A stretch of 64,000 nucleotides of DNA. Origin: Pseudomonas sp. IB20 (GTDB lineage: Bacteria; Pseudomonadota; Gammaproteobacteria; Pseudomonadales; Pseudomonadaceae). Under the pieces are notes generated by a model. It was not told where the DNA came from and did not search any database. It saw only the letters and a program-made list of their open reading frames with translations. Shown piece after piece: positions 18,420 through 27,407 of the stretch. A program made the translations under genes and the position numbers. How positions within the stretch are numbered: the first letter of the stretch is position 1; each line of letters starts with the position of its first letter. The DNA lies in assembly GCF_009707325.1 (NCBI RefSeq), contig NZ_CP046103.1, forward strand, positions 3,765,284 through 3,829,283, given 5' to 3'.

Positions 18420-19313
18420 TTACTTTTTCGCGGCGAACAGCGCGTCGAGCTTCTGCTCGAAGGTGTGGTAGTCGATGCGATCGTAAAGCTCCATGCGGGT
18501 TTGCATGGTGTCGATCACGTTCTGCTGGGTGCCGTCGCGACGGATCGCGGTGTAGACGTTCTCGGCGGCCTTGTTCATGGCGCGAAAGGCCGAGAGCGGG
18601 TACAGCACGATGGAAACATCGGCAGATTTCAACTGTTCGGTGGTGTACAGCGGGGTCGCGCCGAATTCGGTGATGTTGGCCAGGATCGGCGCCTTCACGC
18701 GGGAGGCGAAGAGTTTGTACATCTCCAGCTCAGTGATGGCTTCCGGAAAGACCATGTCGGCGCCGGCTTCGATGCAGGCGGCGGCGCGTTCCAGGGCGGA
18801 CTCCAGGCCTTCGACGGCGAGGGCGTCGGTGCGAGCCATGATCACGAAGCTGTCATCGGTGCGCGCATCCACGGCGGCCTTGATGCGGTCGACCATTTCC
18901 TGCTGGGACACGATTTCTTTGTTCGGGCGATGACCGCAGCGCTTGGCGCCGACCTGGTCTTCGATATGAATGGCGGCGGCGCCGAACTTGATCATCGACT
19001 TGACCGTGCGCGCCACGTTGAAGGCCGAGGAGCCGAAGCCGGTGTCCACGTCCACCAGCAGCGGCAGGTCGCACACGTCGGTGATGCGGCGCACGTCGGT
19101 GAGTACGTCATCCAGGCCGGTAATCCCCAAGTCCGGCACGCCGAGGGAACCCGCGGCTACACCGCCACCCGACAGATAAATCGCCTTGAAACCGGCGCGT
19201 TTGGCCAGCAGCGCGTGGTTGGCGTTGATCGCGCCCACCACTTGCAATGGATGTTCGCTGGCGACTGCATCACGGAAACGCTGGCCTGGAGTGGTTTTAT
19301 TGTTGGAACTCAT
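18420..19313 (-). CDS. prpB: 2-methylisocitrate lyase
   Basis: The protein has 297 aa of isocitrate-lyase superfamily. The active-site loop is [10 protein letters not shown] with the catalytic cysteine, and metal ligands lie in the [10 protein letters not shown] segment. It splits 2-methylisocitrate to pyruvate and succinate, the last step of the cycle. Its ATG overlaps the stop of the GntR regulator gene by four bases, showing that regulator and enzymes are co-transcribed. Confidence 0.96.
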   Translation of the reverse strand: MSSNNKTTPGQRFRDAVASEHPLQVVGAINANHALLAKRAGFKAIYLSGGGVAAGSLGVPDLGITGLDDVLTDVRRITDVCDLPLLVDVDTGFGSSAFNVARTVKSMIKFGAAAIHIEDQVGAKRCGHRPNKEIVSQQEMVDRIKAAVDARTDDSFVIMARTDALAVEGLESALERAAACIEAGADMVFPEAITELEMYKLFASRVKAPILANITEFGATPLYTTEQLKSADVSIVLYPLSAFRAMNKAAENVYTAIRRDGTQQNVIDTMQTRMELYDRIDYHTFEQKLDALFAAKK

Positions 19314-20032
19314 GACTCACCTCGCTGAGTGGCTGTCTGGGGGGCACCGTCCGGGAAGTGACGGGCGATATTGCGTTTGGAGGCGCCGATATGGCGGCGC
19401 ATCAACAGTTCGGCCAGTTCACCGTCGCGATCGGCGATCGCGTCAAGAATGCGGTGATGCTCGGCAAAGGCCTGGCGTGGACGATTAGGGGTGGCGGAGA
19501 ACTGGATGCGGTACATGCGCACCAATTGGTACAGCTCACCGCAAAGCATTTGGGTCAGGGTGCGATTACCGGCGCCTTGAATTATCCGGTAATGAAAATC
19601 GAAGTCGCCTTCCTGCTGGTAGTAGCCCAGGCCGGCTTGGAACGCTTCGTCACGTTCGTGGGTGTGCAACACCTGGCGCAGCTCTTCGATTTCCGCGTCG
19701 GTCATGCGCTCGGCGGCCAAACGGCAGGCCATGCCTTCCAGGGATTCGCGGATTTCATAGAGCTCGATCAGCTCGGCGTGGCTCAAGGACACCACTCGCG
19801 CGCCAACGTGAGGCACGCGCACCAGCAGGCGCTGGCCTTCCAGGCGGTGGATCGCTTCGCGCAACGGCCCGCGGCTGATGCCGTAGGTGCGCGCCAACTC
19901 CGGCTCGGAAATCTTGCTGCCGGGGGCGATCTCGCCCTTGACGATCGCGGCCTGGATACGCCGGAAGACGTTCTCGGACATGGTCTGGGAATCGTCTTGC
20001 GCCACCACTGGGGTTTCCAGCTGATCCAGCAT
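19310..20032 (-). CDS. GntR/FadR-family regulator of the methylcitrate operon
   Basis: The protein has 240 aa: an N-terminal GntR winged helix ([20 protein letters not shown]) and a FadR-type C-terminal ligand domain (FCD) with scattered metal/ligand His residues. As first gene of the operon it probably represses prp genes until methylcitrate or a related intermediate accumulates. The start at 20032 follows AAAGGTG at proper spacing. The longer open frame to 20074 would cover the operator-like sites. Confidence 0.9.
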   Translation of the reverse strand: MLDQLETPVVAQDDSQTMSENVFRRIQAAIVKGEIAPGSKISEPELARTYGISRGPLREAIHRLEGQRLLVRVPHVGARVVSLSHAELIELYEIRESLEGMACRLAAERMTDAEIEELRQVLHTHERDEAFQAGLGYYQQEGDFDFHYRIIQGAGNRTLTQMLCGELYQLVRMYRIQFSATPNRPRQAFAEHHRILDAIADRDGELAELLMRRHIGASKRNIARHFPDGAPQTATQRGES

Positions 20033-20044
20033 ATTGTCGACACC
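20033..20044. promoter_or_regulatory. Operator-like half-perfect palindrome overlapping the regulator's ribosome site
   Basis: attgtcgacacc matches the perfect palindrome at 20106 in 10 of 12 positions and lies directly before the regulator start codon, next to its Shine-Dalgarno. FadR-subfamily GntR proteins commonly bind TTGTNNACAA-type sites. Confidence 0.6.
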
Positions 20045-20105
20045 TTTAAAAGCAATGTGGCAAAAACTAGCCAATCAGCCCCTATTAGTCAAAGAATAAA
20101 TACAC

Positions 20106-20117
20106 ATTGTCGACAAT
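20106..20117. promoter_or_regulatory. Perfect 12-bp palindrome, candidate operator of the prp operon
   Basis: ATTGTCGACAAT is a perfect palindrome 74 bases upstream of the regulator start and 73 bases from the related site at 20033. The spacing is about seven helical turns, which would allow cooperative binding or looping by the GntR regulator. This is an inference from position and symmetry. Confidence 0.65.
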
Positions 20118-20256
20118 CGTCTAATAACCCCGTCTGCACCTCATCGGGGCATGGCCGCCTGCCAGCGCTGGCGCCAAAAAAGCATCATGTTAGAATGCCC
20201 GCCGCTTTTGCCTGACATCACTTGATGAAACGGCGCACGAGGGAGTTTGCGCAGCA

Positions 20257-20307
20257 ATGCCAGTCGCCTTGAATAAACATCGCACTGCACCGCCTCAGGA
20301 TCTATGA
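20257..20307 (+). CDS. Possible 16-aa leader peptide overlapping the next start
   Basis: A short ORF starts at ATG 20257, with GGGAG about 12 bases upstream, and ends in a TGA that overlaps the next ATG (ATGA at 20304-20307). The arrangement is classic for translational coupling. The peptide contains nothing recognisable, so it may be chance. Confidence 0.3.
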   Translation: MPVALNKHRTAPPQDL

Positions 20308-20840
20308 GACTCAAGCCCTTCCTTCTAGTGTTTTGCCTAGTGTGCCTACCGAGCCTTGGCGTTGCCGCCGAGAAGACCGTGTATGGCCTGAATGAATACG
20401 CGAAACTGGCGGGCATTGACCTGGAAGTCGCGGCCAAACTCGACACCGGCGCCAAGACCGCCTCGCTGAGCGCCCGCGATATCAAGCGTTTCAAGCGCAA
20501 CGGTGAATCCTGGGTACGCTTCTACCTGGCCATCGACACCGCCCATTCCCACCCCATCGAACGCCCCCTGGCCCGCGTCAGCAAGATCAAGCGCCGCGCC
20601 GGTGACTATGACCCCGATGAGGACAAGAACTACACCGCCCGCCCAGTGATCGCCCTGGACATCTGCATGGGCACTGCTTTACGCAGCATCGAAGTGAACT
20701 TGACTGACCGCAGCGCATTCCAATACCCGCTGCTGATCGGCTCCGAAGCCTTGAAACGCTTTGATGCGCTGGTCGACCCCAGTCTTAAATACGCAGCGGG
20801 CAAACCTGCCTGCGCCGCTGACGCTCATACCGCCGAGTAA
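20304..20840 (+). CDS. Periplasmic retropepsin-like aspartic protease (RimK-associated, DUF785 type)
   Basis: The protein has 178 aa. An N-terminal signal peptide (LKPFLLVFCLVCLPSLGVAA) precedes a retropepsin-like domain with the catalytic motif LDTGAKTASLSA and a later LIGSEALKRFD. The family is often annotated 'ATP-dependent zinc protease', but the DTGAKT motif argues for aspartic protease chemistry. It is the first of three tightly linked genes with a transglutaminase-like membrane protein and a RimK-like ATP-grasp ligase. This suggests making and trimming of a glutamate-type peptide modification at the envelope (inference). Confidence 0.82.
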   Translation: MRLKPFLLVFCLVCLPSLGVAAEKTVYGLNEYAKLAGIDLEVAAKLDTGAKTASLSARDIKRFKRNGESWVRFYLAIDTAHSHPIERPLARVSKIKRRAGDYDPDEDKNYTARPVIALDICMGTALRSIEVNLTDRSAFQYPLLIGSEALKRFDALVDPSLKYAAGKPACAADAHTAE

Positions 20841-20845
20841 ACCGA

Positions 20846-22378
20846 ATGCGCTCTCTGACCCTGCACCTGAAAATCCTGATCACCATCCTGGTGGTGTTGG
20901 GTATTTCGGTCACCGCCTACCAGATTTTCGTGCTGGGGATTCCCGTCACCGAGGACGCCACCGACGACCTGTGGAACATCGACGCCAAAGTCGAGTTCGT
21001 CGCCAACCCCAAAGACCCGGTGAAGGTCTCGATGTTCGTGCCGCCCCTGAGCCGCGACTTCGTCAGCCTCAACGAGAGTTTCATCTCCAATAACTACGGC
21101 GTGAGCGTCAACCGCACCGACGGCAACCGCAAGGTCACCTGGTCGGCCCGCCGCGCCAAGGGCAACCAGACGCTGTATTACCGCCTGGTGCTGACCAAGC
21201 GTTACAGCGGCGAAAAGGTCAAAGTCAAAGGCCCGACCTTCCGCGACAGCATCGCCGTGGAAGGCCCGGAAAAGATCGCCGCCGAAGCCCTGCTGGCGCC
21301 GATCCGCCAGCACTCGGCTGACGTCGAGACGTTTATTACCGAAGCGATCAAGCGCACCAACAACCTCAACGACGACAATGTGAAACTGCTGCTGGCGGGC
21401 GACCCGTCGACGCCACACAAAGCCAAAATCGTCGAGTTGCTGCTGTCCATCGCCCACGTGCCGGTGGAAAAAGTCCACACCATCCGCCTCGTCGCCGACC
21501 AGCCGCAAACCCCAGAACTGTGGCTGCGCAGCTTCAACGGCAATGACTGGCTGTACTTCAACCCGGAAACCGGTGAGCAAGGCCTGCCCGCCGACCGCCT
21601 GCTATGGTGGACCGGCGATGAAAACCTGATCACGGTCGATGGCGGCAAGAAAGCCATGGTGACGTTCAGCCTGAACAACAGCGAAATGAACGCCATTCGT
21701 CTGGCCAAGCTGACCGACGAAAATACCGACGCCAATTTCCTCGAATACTCGCTGTACGGCCTGCCGCTGCAAACCCAGCAGACCTTCATGATCATGGTGA
21801 TGATCCCGATTGGCGTGCTGGTGATCCTGATTCTGCGCAACCTGATCGGCCTGCAGACCCTCGGCACCTTTACCCCAGTGCTGATCGCCCTGGCGTTCCG
21901 AGAGACGCAGTTGGGCTTCGGGATTGTGCTGTTCACCATTATTACGGCGTTGGGGCTGTCCCTCAGGTCATACCTGGAACACTTGAAGCTGCAGATGCTG
22001 CCCAGGCTTTCGGTGGTGCTGACCTTCGTGGTGGTGCTGATTGCCGCCATCAGCCTGTTCAGCCACAAGCTGGGCCTGGAGCGTGGGCTGTCGGTGGCAC
22101 TGTTCCCAATGGTGATTTTGACCATGACCATCGAACGCCTGTCGATCACTTGGGAAGAACGCGGCGCCAACCATGCGCTGAAAGTGGCGATTGGTACGCT
22201 GTTCGCCGCGTCGCTGGCGCACATCATCATGAGCGTGCCGGAACTGATCTACTTTGTGTTCACCTTCCCGGCGATCCTGTTGATCCTGGTGGGTTTCATG
22301 CTGGCCATGGGGCGTTATCGCGGCTACCGCCTGACCGAGTTGGTGCGTTTCAAGGCCTTCCTCAAGGCTGACTCGTAA
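20846..22378 (+). CDS. Inactive transglutaminase-like periplasmic domain fused to seven-TM domain
   Basis: The protein has 510 aa. One N-terminal membrane anchor (LKILITILVVLGISVTAYQI) precedes a periplasmic region of about 280 aa. The transglutaminase-like part (around residues 150-260) lacks an obvious Cys nucleophile. About seven membrane helices follow from residue 310. This matches the family annotated as inactive transglutaminase fused to 7TM. It starts six bases after the protease gene and ends overlapping the ATP-grasp gene by one base, so the three products probably form one system. Confidence 0.85.
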   Translation: MRSLTLHLKILITILVVLGISVTAYQIFVLGIPVTEDATDDLWNIDAKVEFVANPKDPVKVSMFVPPLSRDFVSLNESFISNNYGVSVNRTDGNRKVTWSARRAKGNQTLYYRLVLTKRYSGEKVKVKGPTFRDSIAVEGPEKIAAEALLAPIRQHSADVETFITEAIKRTNNLNDDNVKLLLAGDPSTPHKAKIVELLLSIAHVPVEKVHTIRLVADQPQTPELWLRSFNGNDWLYFNPETGEQGLPADRLLWWTGDENLITVDGGKKAMVTFSLNNSEMNAIRLAKLTDENTDANFLEYSLYGLPLQTQQTFMIMVMIPIGVLVILILRNLIGLQTLGTFTPVLIALAFRETQLGFGIVLFTIITALGLSLRSYLEHLKLQMLPRLSVVLTFVVVLIAAISLFSHKLGLERGLSVALFPMVILTMTIERLSITWEERGANHALKVAIGTLFAASLAHIIMSVPELIYFVFTFPAILLILVGFMLAMGRYRGYRLTELVRFKAFLKADS

Positions 22379-23610
22379 TGTTCGGCTTCTGGAAGACCTG
22401 GAAGGCTCTCGAAGCGCGGGGGATCATGGGCATCAACCGGCGTAACGCCGACTACGTGCTCAAGTACAACAAGCGCAGCCTGTATCCGATTGTGGATGAC
22501 AAGATCATCACCAAGGAACGTGCCATGGCGGCCGGCATCCATGTACCGGAGATGTACGGGATCATTTCCACCGAGAAGGAAATCGACAAGCTCGACGAGA
22601 TCATCGGTGGGCGCAGCGACTTCGTGATCAAGCCGGCCCAAGGCGCCGGCGGCGATGGCATCCTGGTGGTGGCCGACCGTTTTGAAGGGCGCTATCGCAC
22701 GGTGTCCGGCAAGATCATCAGCCATGAAGAAATCGAACATCAGATCTCCAGCATCCTCACCGGCCTGTATTCTTTGGGCGGCCACCGCGATCGTGCGCTG
22801 ATCGAATACCGCGTGGTGCCCGACCAGATCTTCAAGAGCATCAGCTACGAAGGCGTGCCGGACATCCGCATCATTGTGCTGATGGGCTACCCGGTGATGG
22901 CCATGCTGCGCTTGCCGACGCGCCAGTCCGGCGGCAAGGCCAACCTGCACCAGGGCGCGATTGGCGTGGGTGTCGACCTGGCCACCGGCCTGACGTTGCG
23001 CGGCACCTGGCTGAACAACATCATCACCAAACACCCCGACACCACCAACGCCGTGGATGGCGTGCAACTGCCCAACTGGGACGGTTTCATGAAGCTGGCG
23101 GCCAGTTGCTATGAACTGTGCGGGCTGGGTTATATCGGCGTAGACATGGTGCTGGACCAGGAAAAAGGCCCGCTGATCCTCGAACTGAATGCGCGGCCGG
23201 GGCTGAATATCCAGATTGCCAACGACTGCGGCCTGACGTTGCGTACCCATGCGGTGGAAGCGCGGTTGGAAGAATTGAAGGCTGCGGGCGTGACAGAAAC
23301 GCCGGAAGAACGGGTTAAATTCGTGCAGGCGATGTTTGGAACCCCACGACAGGCCCTCAATCTGCCTATCGTCGACATCCCCTCTAGGACCAAGGCCTAC
23401 GGGGGACTACAATCGCCTCCCTCGCGCCAACGGCTGATCCACCCCGCATGTCGACCTGTTCCGTACACCCGCTGCCCTACCGGGCCAACCCCGCCGAGTA
23501 TTTTACGGCGATTCGCCACGCCCCCGGCGCGGTGCTGCTCGACAGCGGCCGCCCGACTGCCGAGCGCGGTCGTTATGACCTGCTCAGCGCCTGGCCGGTG
23601 GAAACGCTAA
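22378..23610 (+). CDS. RimK-like alpha-L-glutamate ligase-like ATP-grasp protein, 3' end read through into pabB
   Basis: The ATP-grasp core runs from residue 1 to about 325: ADYVLKYNKRSLYPIVDDK, FVIKPAQGAGGDGILVV for nucleotide binding, and LILELNARPGLNIQIAN for metal binding. Cytoplasmic ligases of this type add amino acids, often glutamate, to a peptide or protein. Homology seems to end near residue 335 (LPIVDIPS). After that the frame continues 75 more residues of Pro/Arg-rich sequence and overlaps pabB by 163 bases. A TAG in the minus-one frame at 23385-23387 suggests a lost normal stop or a small indel. Confidence 0.8.
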   Translation: MFGFWKTWKALEARGIMGINRRNADYVLKYNKRSLYPIVDDKIITKERAMAAGIHVPEMYGIISTEKEIDKLDEIIGGRSDFVIKPAQGAGGDGILVVADRFEGRYRTVSGKIISHEEIEHQISSILTGLYSLGGHRDRALIEYRVVPDQIFKSISYEGVPDIRIIVLMGYPVMAMLRLPTRQSGGKANLHQGAIGVGVDLATGLTLRGTWLNNIITKHPDTTNAVDGVQLPNWDGFMKLAASCYELCGLGYIGVDMVLDQEKGPLILELNARPGLNIQIANDCGLTLRTHAVEARLEELKAAGVTETPEERVKFVQAMFGTPRQALNLPIVDIPSRTKAYGGLQSPPSRQRLIHPACRPVPYTRCPTGPTPPSILRRFATPPARCCSTAAARLPSAVVMTCSAPGRWKR

Positions 23611-24791
23611 CGGTTCGGTCTGACGAAAACGGCAGTGATTTCCTGCAACGCCTACGCGAAAACCTCACGCAGTTGGGTGAAGCGGGTTTACCTGCTGGTT
23701 ATGAGTTGCCGTTCGCTGGCGGCTTGATCGGTTACCTGAGCTACGACTTCGGCCGCCACCTGGAACACATGCCGCACTTGGCGGTGGATGACCTGCACCT
23801 GCCGGATGCACGCTTTGGGCTGTATGCCTGGGCGCTGATCAGCGATCACCAGGCGCAAACCAGCCAGTTGGTGTTTCACCCCTCGCTTGCTGACAGCGAG
23901 CGACAACGCCTGATTGCGCTGTTCAACGCTGAAGCTGCCAACCTCCCGGCGAGTTTCAAACTGAACGGCCCCATGGCCCCAGACCTGACCGCCGAAGCTT
24001 ACCGGCAAGCCATCGTGCGCATTCAGGATTACATCCAGGCCGGCGACTGCTACCAGGTCAACTTTGCCCAGCGCTTTCGTGCGCCGTGCGTCGGCGATCC
24101 GTGGGCGGCTTACTGCGCCTTGCGTGAGGCCTGCCCTACGCCGTTTTCCGGGTTCCAGAGCCTGCCGGACGACGGTGCAGTGCTGAGCCTGTCGCCGGAG
24201 CGCTTTGTACACATCAGCCAGCGCCGCGTCGAAACCCGCCCCATCAAAGGCACCCGCCCGCGCGGTTTGACGCCCGAAGAAGACGCAGCCAACGCCGCCG
24301 AACTGCTGGCCAGCCCCAAAGACCGCGCCGAGAACCTGATGATCGTCGACCTGCTGCGCAACGACCTCGGCCGCACCTGCCGCACCGGCTCGGTAAAAGT
24401 GCCGGAGTTGTTCAGCCTGGAAAGCTACCCCAACGTGCACCACTTGGTGAGCAGCGTCACCGGCACCTTGGCCGACGACAAAGACGCCCTCGACCTGATC
24501 GCCGGCAGCTTCCCCGGCGGCTCCATCACTGGCGCGCCGAAGATCCGTGCCATGCAGATCATCGACGAGCTGGAGCCGACTCGACGCGGCTTGTACTGCG
24601 GCTCGTTGGTGTACCTGGACGTGCGCGGCGAGATGGACAGCTCCATCGCGATTCGCAGCCTGCTGGTCAAGGATGGCCAGGTGTGCTGCTGGGGCGGCGG
24701 CGGGATCGTGGCGGATTCGCAGTGGGAGGCGGAGTATCAGGAATCGCTGACGAAGGTGCGGGTGTTGTTACAAACTTTGGAAGGCTTGTAG
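23448..24791 (+). CDS. pabB: Aminodeoxychorismate synthase component I
   Basis: The protein has 447 aa of chorismate-binding family. The motifs PIKGTRPRG, ENLMIVDLLRNDLGR and FPGGSITGAPK are those of PabB/TrpE. The first-gene context without trpG-like partners and the length favour PabB, which makes 4-amino-4-deoxychorismate for folate synthesis with PabA. The start MSTCSVHPLPYRANPAEYF at 23448 lies inside the extended frame of the upstream gene. Confidence 0.92.
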   Translation: MSTCSVHPLPYRANPAEYFTAIRHAPGAVLLDSGRPTAERGRYDLLSAWPVETLTVRSDENGSDFLQRLRENLTQLGEAGLPAGYELPFAGGLIGYLSYDFGRHLEHMPHLAVDDLHLPDARFGLYAWALISDHQAQTSQLVFHPSLADSERQRLIALFNAEAANLPASFKLNGPMAPDLTAEAYRQAIVRIQDYIQAGDCYQVNFAQRFRAPCVGDPWAAYCALREACPTPFSGFQSLPDDGAVLSLSPERFVHISQRRVETRPIKGTRPRGLTPEEDAANAAELLASPKDRAENLMIVDLLRNDLGRTCRTGSVKVPELFSLESYPNVHHLVSSVTGTLADDKDALDLIAGSFPGGSITGAPKIRAMQIIDELEPTRRGLYCGSLVYLDVRGEMDSSIAIRSLLVKDGQVCCWGGGGIVADSQWEAEYQESLTKVRVLLQTLEGL

Positions 24792-24991
24792 CACCCAGCC
24801 CTTCCTGACTTTCAGACGCAGAACCGAGCAGCCGAAAAAACCTGAATCAGAAGGGTCGTGGACGACGCGTGGGCTGCAGGATAGCGTCCAGCCCCTACCG
24901 CCCCCCGCCGTTTGTGAAGGATCACATGAAGCGACTGCCTACTCGTCAGAAATTATTTCCGCGATTGCATATCCACCCAACCGCACCTATG

Positions 24992-25010
24992 ATCTCCCAA
25001 AATGGGAGAT
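24992..25010. promoter_or_regulatory. Palindromic operator of higBA
   Basis: ATCTCCCA-AAA-TGGGAGAT is a perfect 8+3+8 inverted repeat ending seven bases before the higB start codon. HigA antitoxins repress their own operon by binding such palindromes. It lies over the place where the ribosome site is expected, so binding would block expression tightly. Confidence 0.7.
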
Positions 25011-25017
25011 TAAAGCG

Positions 25018-25320
25018 ATGCGCATAATCGCTCTCTCTACCTTACGAATATTCTGGGAAAGCCACCCAGCTTATGGCGATGCCAAAACGCCGATGGTCGA
25101 GCTGTATCGTCATATGGAGAAAACCACTTACCAAACACCACAAGCCCTCAAGGCAGAGCTCAGAACCGCGAGTATTCTCAAAGGTGGCAGGGTGGTGTTC
25201 AACGTGGGTGGCAACAAGTATCGAGTGGTCATGGCGATCGATTATCAGCGACAGCTGGGGTTCATACGTTTTGCGGGAACCCATGTGCAATACGACCAGA
25301 TCAACGCGGAGACCGTGTGA
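25018..25320 (+). CDS. higB: HigB-type mRNA interferase toxin
   Basis: The protein has 100 aa of the HigB family (RelE/ParE superfamily). It begins MRIIALSTLRIFWESHPAYG and carries the typical central GGRVVFNVGGNKYRVV and C-terminal RFAGTHVQYDQI. Such toxins cleave mRNA on the ribosome. The toxin gene comes before the antitoxin gene, the order typical for higBA, and the stop overlaps the antitoxin ATG. Confidence 0.92.
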   Translation: MRIIALSTLRIFWESHPAYGDAKTPMVELYRHMEKTTYQTPQALKAELRTASILKGGRVVFNVGGNKYRVVMAIDYQRQLGFIRFAGTHVQYDQINAETV

Positions 25321-25676
25321 TGAACATCAAACCTATTCATACCCAGGAAGACCTGACTGCGGCGCTCGCACGCGTCGAGCAGCTATGGGGCGCGCAAATC
25401 GGCTCGCCTGAGGGTGACGAGCTGGAAATACTCGCAGTCCTGATTGAGAAGTACGAGGCCGAGCACTATCCAATGCCGGCTTCGGACCCGGTGGAAGCGA
25501 TTAAATTTCGCATGGAGCAATTGGGTATGACCGCCCGTGACCTTGAGCCCTTTATAGGTACAAGCGGGCGAGTGTCCGAAGTGCTGAATCACAAGCGCAA
25601 GTTGAGCTTGGCGATGATCAAGCGCCTGCATGAAGGTTTAAGTATTCCTTATGATCGGTTGCTGGCAGGGGTTTAG
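25320..25676 (+). CDS. higA: HigA-type antitoxin with HTH domain
   Basis: The protein has 118 aa. The N-terminal part wraps the toxin, and a C-terminal XRE-type helix-turn-helix contains MTARDLEPFIGTSGRVSEVL. It neutralises HigB and probably represses the operon at the palindrome 24992-25010. The start at 25320 overlaps the toxin stop (ATGA arrangement), giving coupled translation. Confidence 0.92.
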   Translation: MNIKPIHTQEDLTAALARVEQLWGAQIGSPEGDELEILAVLIEKYEAEHYPMPASDPVEAIKFRMEQLGMTARDLEPFIGTSGRVSEVLNHKRKLSLAMIKRLHEGLSIPYDRLLAGV

Positions 25677-25694
25677 GCGGCGCCTGAGCTGGCC

Positions 25695-25774
25695 CCATCG
25701 CAGGCAAGCCAGCTCCCACATTTTGAACTGTGTGAACACGATCCCAAGGTGGGAGCTGGCTTGCCTGCGATAGG
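25695..25774. repeat. REP-type inverted repeat pair
   Basis: atcgcaggcaagccagctcccac and its reverse complement gtgggagctggcttgcctgcgat flank a spacer of about 25 bases. It lies between the convergent ends of higA and thrH. Confidence 0.87.
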
Positions 25775-25795
25775 GCCATCAGTAGCACTGATGCT

Positions 25796-26413
25796 CTAAA
25801 GGCTCAACGCCCGATTCGACGCCTTGATGAACTCTTTCTTCAAGTCCTCAAACGTATGCACTGCCGGGAATTGTGGGAACTCGCGAATCACATTCTGCGG
25901 CGCATGGAACAAGATCCCACGGTCAGCTTCGCCGAGCATGGTGGTGTCGTTGTAGGAGTCGCCAGCGGCGATCACGCGGTAGTAGAGGGTCTTGAACGCC
26001 AGCACCGATTGGCGCTTCGGGTCTTTCTGGCGCAGTTGGTAGCTCACCACCCGATCGTTTTCATCGGTGATCAGGCGGTGACAGAGCAAGGTCGGAAAGC
26101 CCAGCTGGCGCATCAACGGTTGGGAGAACTCGTAGAAGGTGTCTGACAGGATCACCACCTGGAAGCGCTCGCGCAGCCAGTTGACGAACTCGATGGCGCC
26201 GTCCAGCGGCTTGAGGGTGGCGATCACTTCCTGAATGTCAGCGAGCTTCAGCCCGTGCTCGTCGAGGATGCGCAGACGCTGCTGCATCAGCACGTCGTAG
26301 TCGGGAATGTCGCGGGTGGTGGCCCGCAGGGATTCAATACCGGTTTTTTCGGCGAAGGCGATCCAGATTTCCGGAACCAGCACCCCTTCCAGGTCGAGAC
26401 AGGCAATTTCCAC
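25796..26413 (-). CDS. thrH: Bifunctional phosphoserine phosphatase / homoserine phosphotransferase
   Basis: The protein has 205 aa of HAD family with the ThrH signature. Motif I is CLDLEGVLVPE (Asp-Leu-Glu rather than DxD), motif II is ILSDTFYEF and motif III is AAGDSYNDTTML. ThrH of Pseudomonas dephosphorylates phosphoserine and can pass phosphate to homoserine, linking serine and threonine synthesis. It is a single-gene unit, divergent from cysH. Confidence 0.93.
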   Translation of the reverse strand: MEIACLDLEGVLVPEIWIAFAEKTGIESLRATTRDIPDYDVLMQQRLRILDEHGLKLADIQEVIATLKPLDGAIEFVNWLRERFQVVILSDTFYEFSQPLMRQLGFPTLLCHRLITDENDRVVSYQLRQKDPKRQSVLAFKTLYYRVIAAGDSYNDTTMLGEADRGILFHAPQNVIREFPQFPAVHTFEDLKKEFIKASNRALSL

Positions 26414-26564
26414 AAGACACTCCCATTAGATGTTGTTAGTTGAGCGAGCAAAAGGACTGCCGAACTCTAGCGATTCAAGCTGGCCGCCGCAACGCAGGGC
26501 GGATTTTGATACCATCGCTCCCCTATAGAGCGCTCAGCGCCACTGACCTGTAGGAACCGTCCTG

Positions 26565-27299
26565 ATGAACCAAGCCTTCGACGTCGCTGAACTCGCCGCG
26601 ACTTATGCCAACAAATCCGCCCAGGACATTCTCAAGCTGGCGTTCAGCCAGTTCGGCGATGACCTGTGGATTTCCTTCAGCGGTGCCGAGGACGTGGTGC
26701 TGGTAGACATGGCTTGGAAGCTGAACAAGAACGTCAAGGTGTTCAGCCTCGACACGGGCCGCCTGCACCCGGAAACCTACCGGTTCATCGAGCAGGTGCG
26801 TGAGTTTTACAAGATCGACATCGAGCTGATTTCGCCGGACCAGAGCAAGCTGGAACCTTTCGTCAAGGAAAAGGGCCTGTTCAGTTTCTACAAGGACGGC
26901 CATGGCGAATGTTGTGGCGTGCGCAAGATCGAACCGCTGCGACGCAAACTGTCCGGCGTGAGCGCCTGGGCCACCGGCCAACGCCGTGACCAGAGCCCCG
27001 GCACCCGCAGCCAGGTGGCGGCATTGGAAATTGATACGGCGTTCTCCACGCCCGAGCGCACCCTGTACAAATTCAACCCGCTGGCGCAGATGACCAGCGA
27101 GGAAGTCTGGGGTTACATCCGCATGCTCGAGTTGCCGTACAACAGCTTGCATGAACGCGGGTTTATCAGCATCGGCTGCGAGCCCTGCACCCGCCCGGTA
27201 TTGCCGAACCAGCACGAGCGTGAGGGCCGCTGGTGGTGGGAAGAAGCTACGCAGAAGGAATGCGGGTTGCACGCTGGGAATATCATCAGCAAGGCCTGA
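26565..27299 (+). CDS. cysH: Adenylyl-sulfate (APS) reductase, 4Fe-4S type
   Basis: The protein has 244 aa. The cysteine pattern [10 protein letters not shown] plus CEPCTRPV is that of iron-sulfur APS reductases, and the C-terminal KECGLH carries the catalytic cysteine. It reduces APS to sulfite in assimilatory sulfur metabolism. The start [18 protein letters not shown] at 26565 follows a short leader after TAGGAACC. It is monocistronic by context. Confidence 0.95.
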   Translation: MNQAFDVAELAATYANKSAQDILKLAFSQFGDDLWISFSGAEDVVLVDMAWKLNKNVKVFSLDTGRLHPETYRFIEQVREFYKIDIELISPDQSKLEPFVKEKGLFSFYKDGHGECCGVRKIEPLRRKLSGVSAWATGQRRDQSPGTRSQVAALEIDTAFSTPERTLYKFNPLAQMTSEEVWGYIRMLELPYNSLHERGFISIGCEPCTRPVLPNQHEREGRWWWEEATQKECGLHAGNIISKA

Positions 27300-27315
27300 G
27301 ATTGAGTGCAGTAAA

Positions 27316-27407
27316 AATGTGGGAGCGGGCTTGCCCGCGATGAGGGGGTGTCAGTCAATGAGGAGTTGGCTGATACACCGCTATCGCGGGCACCCGCTCC
27401 CACATTT
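27316..27407. repeat. REP-type inverted repeat pair
   Basis: aatgtgggagcgggcttgcc at 27316 faces a slightly diverged arm, ctatcgcgggcacccgctcc, ending near 27407; the second arm lacks three bases of the usual gggcaagccc core. It lies downstream of cysH. Confidence 0.8.
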
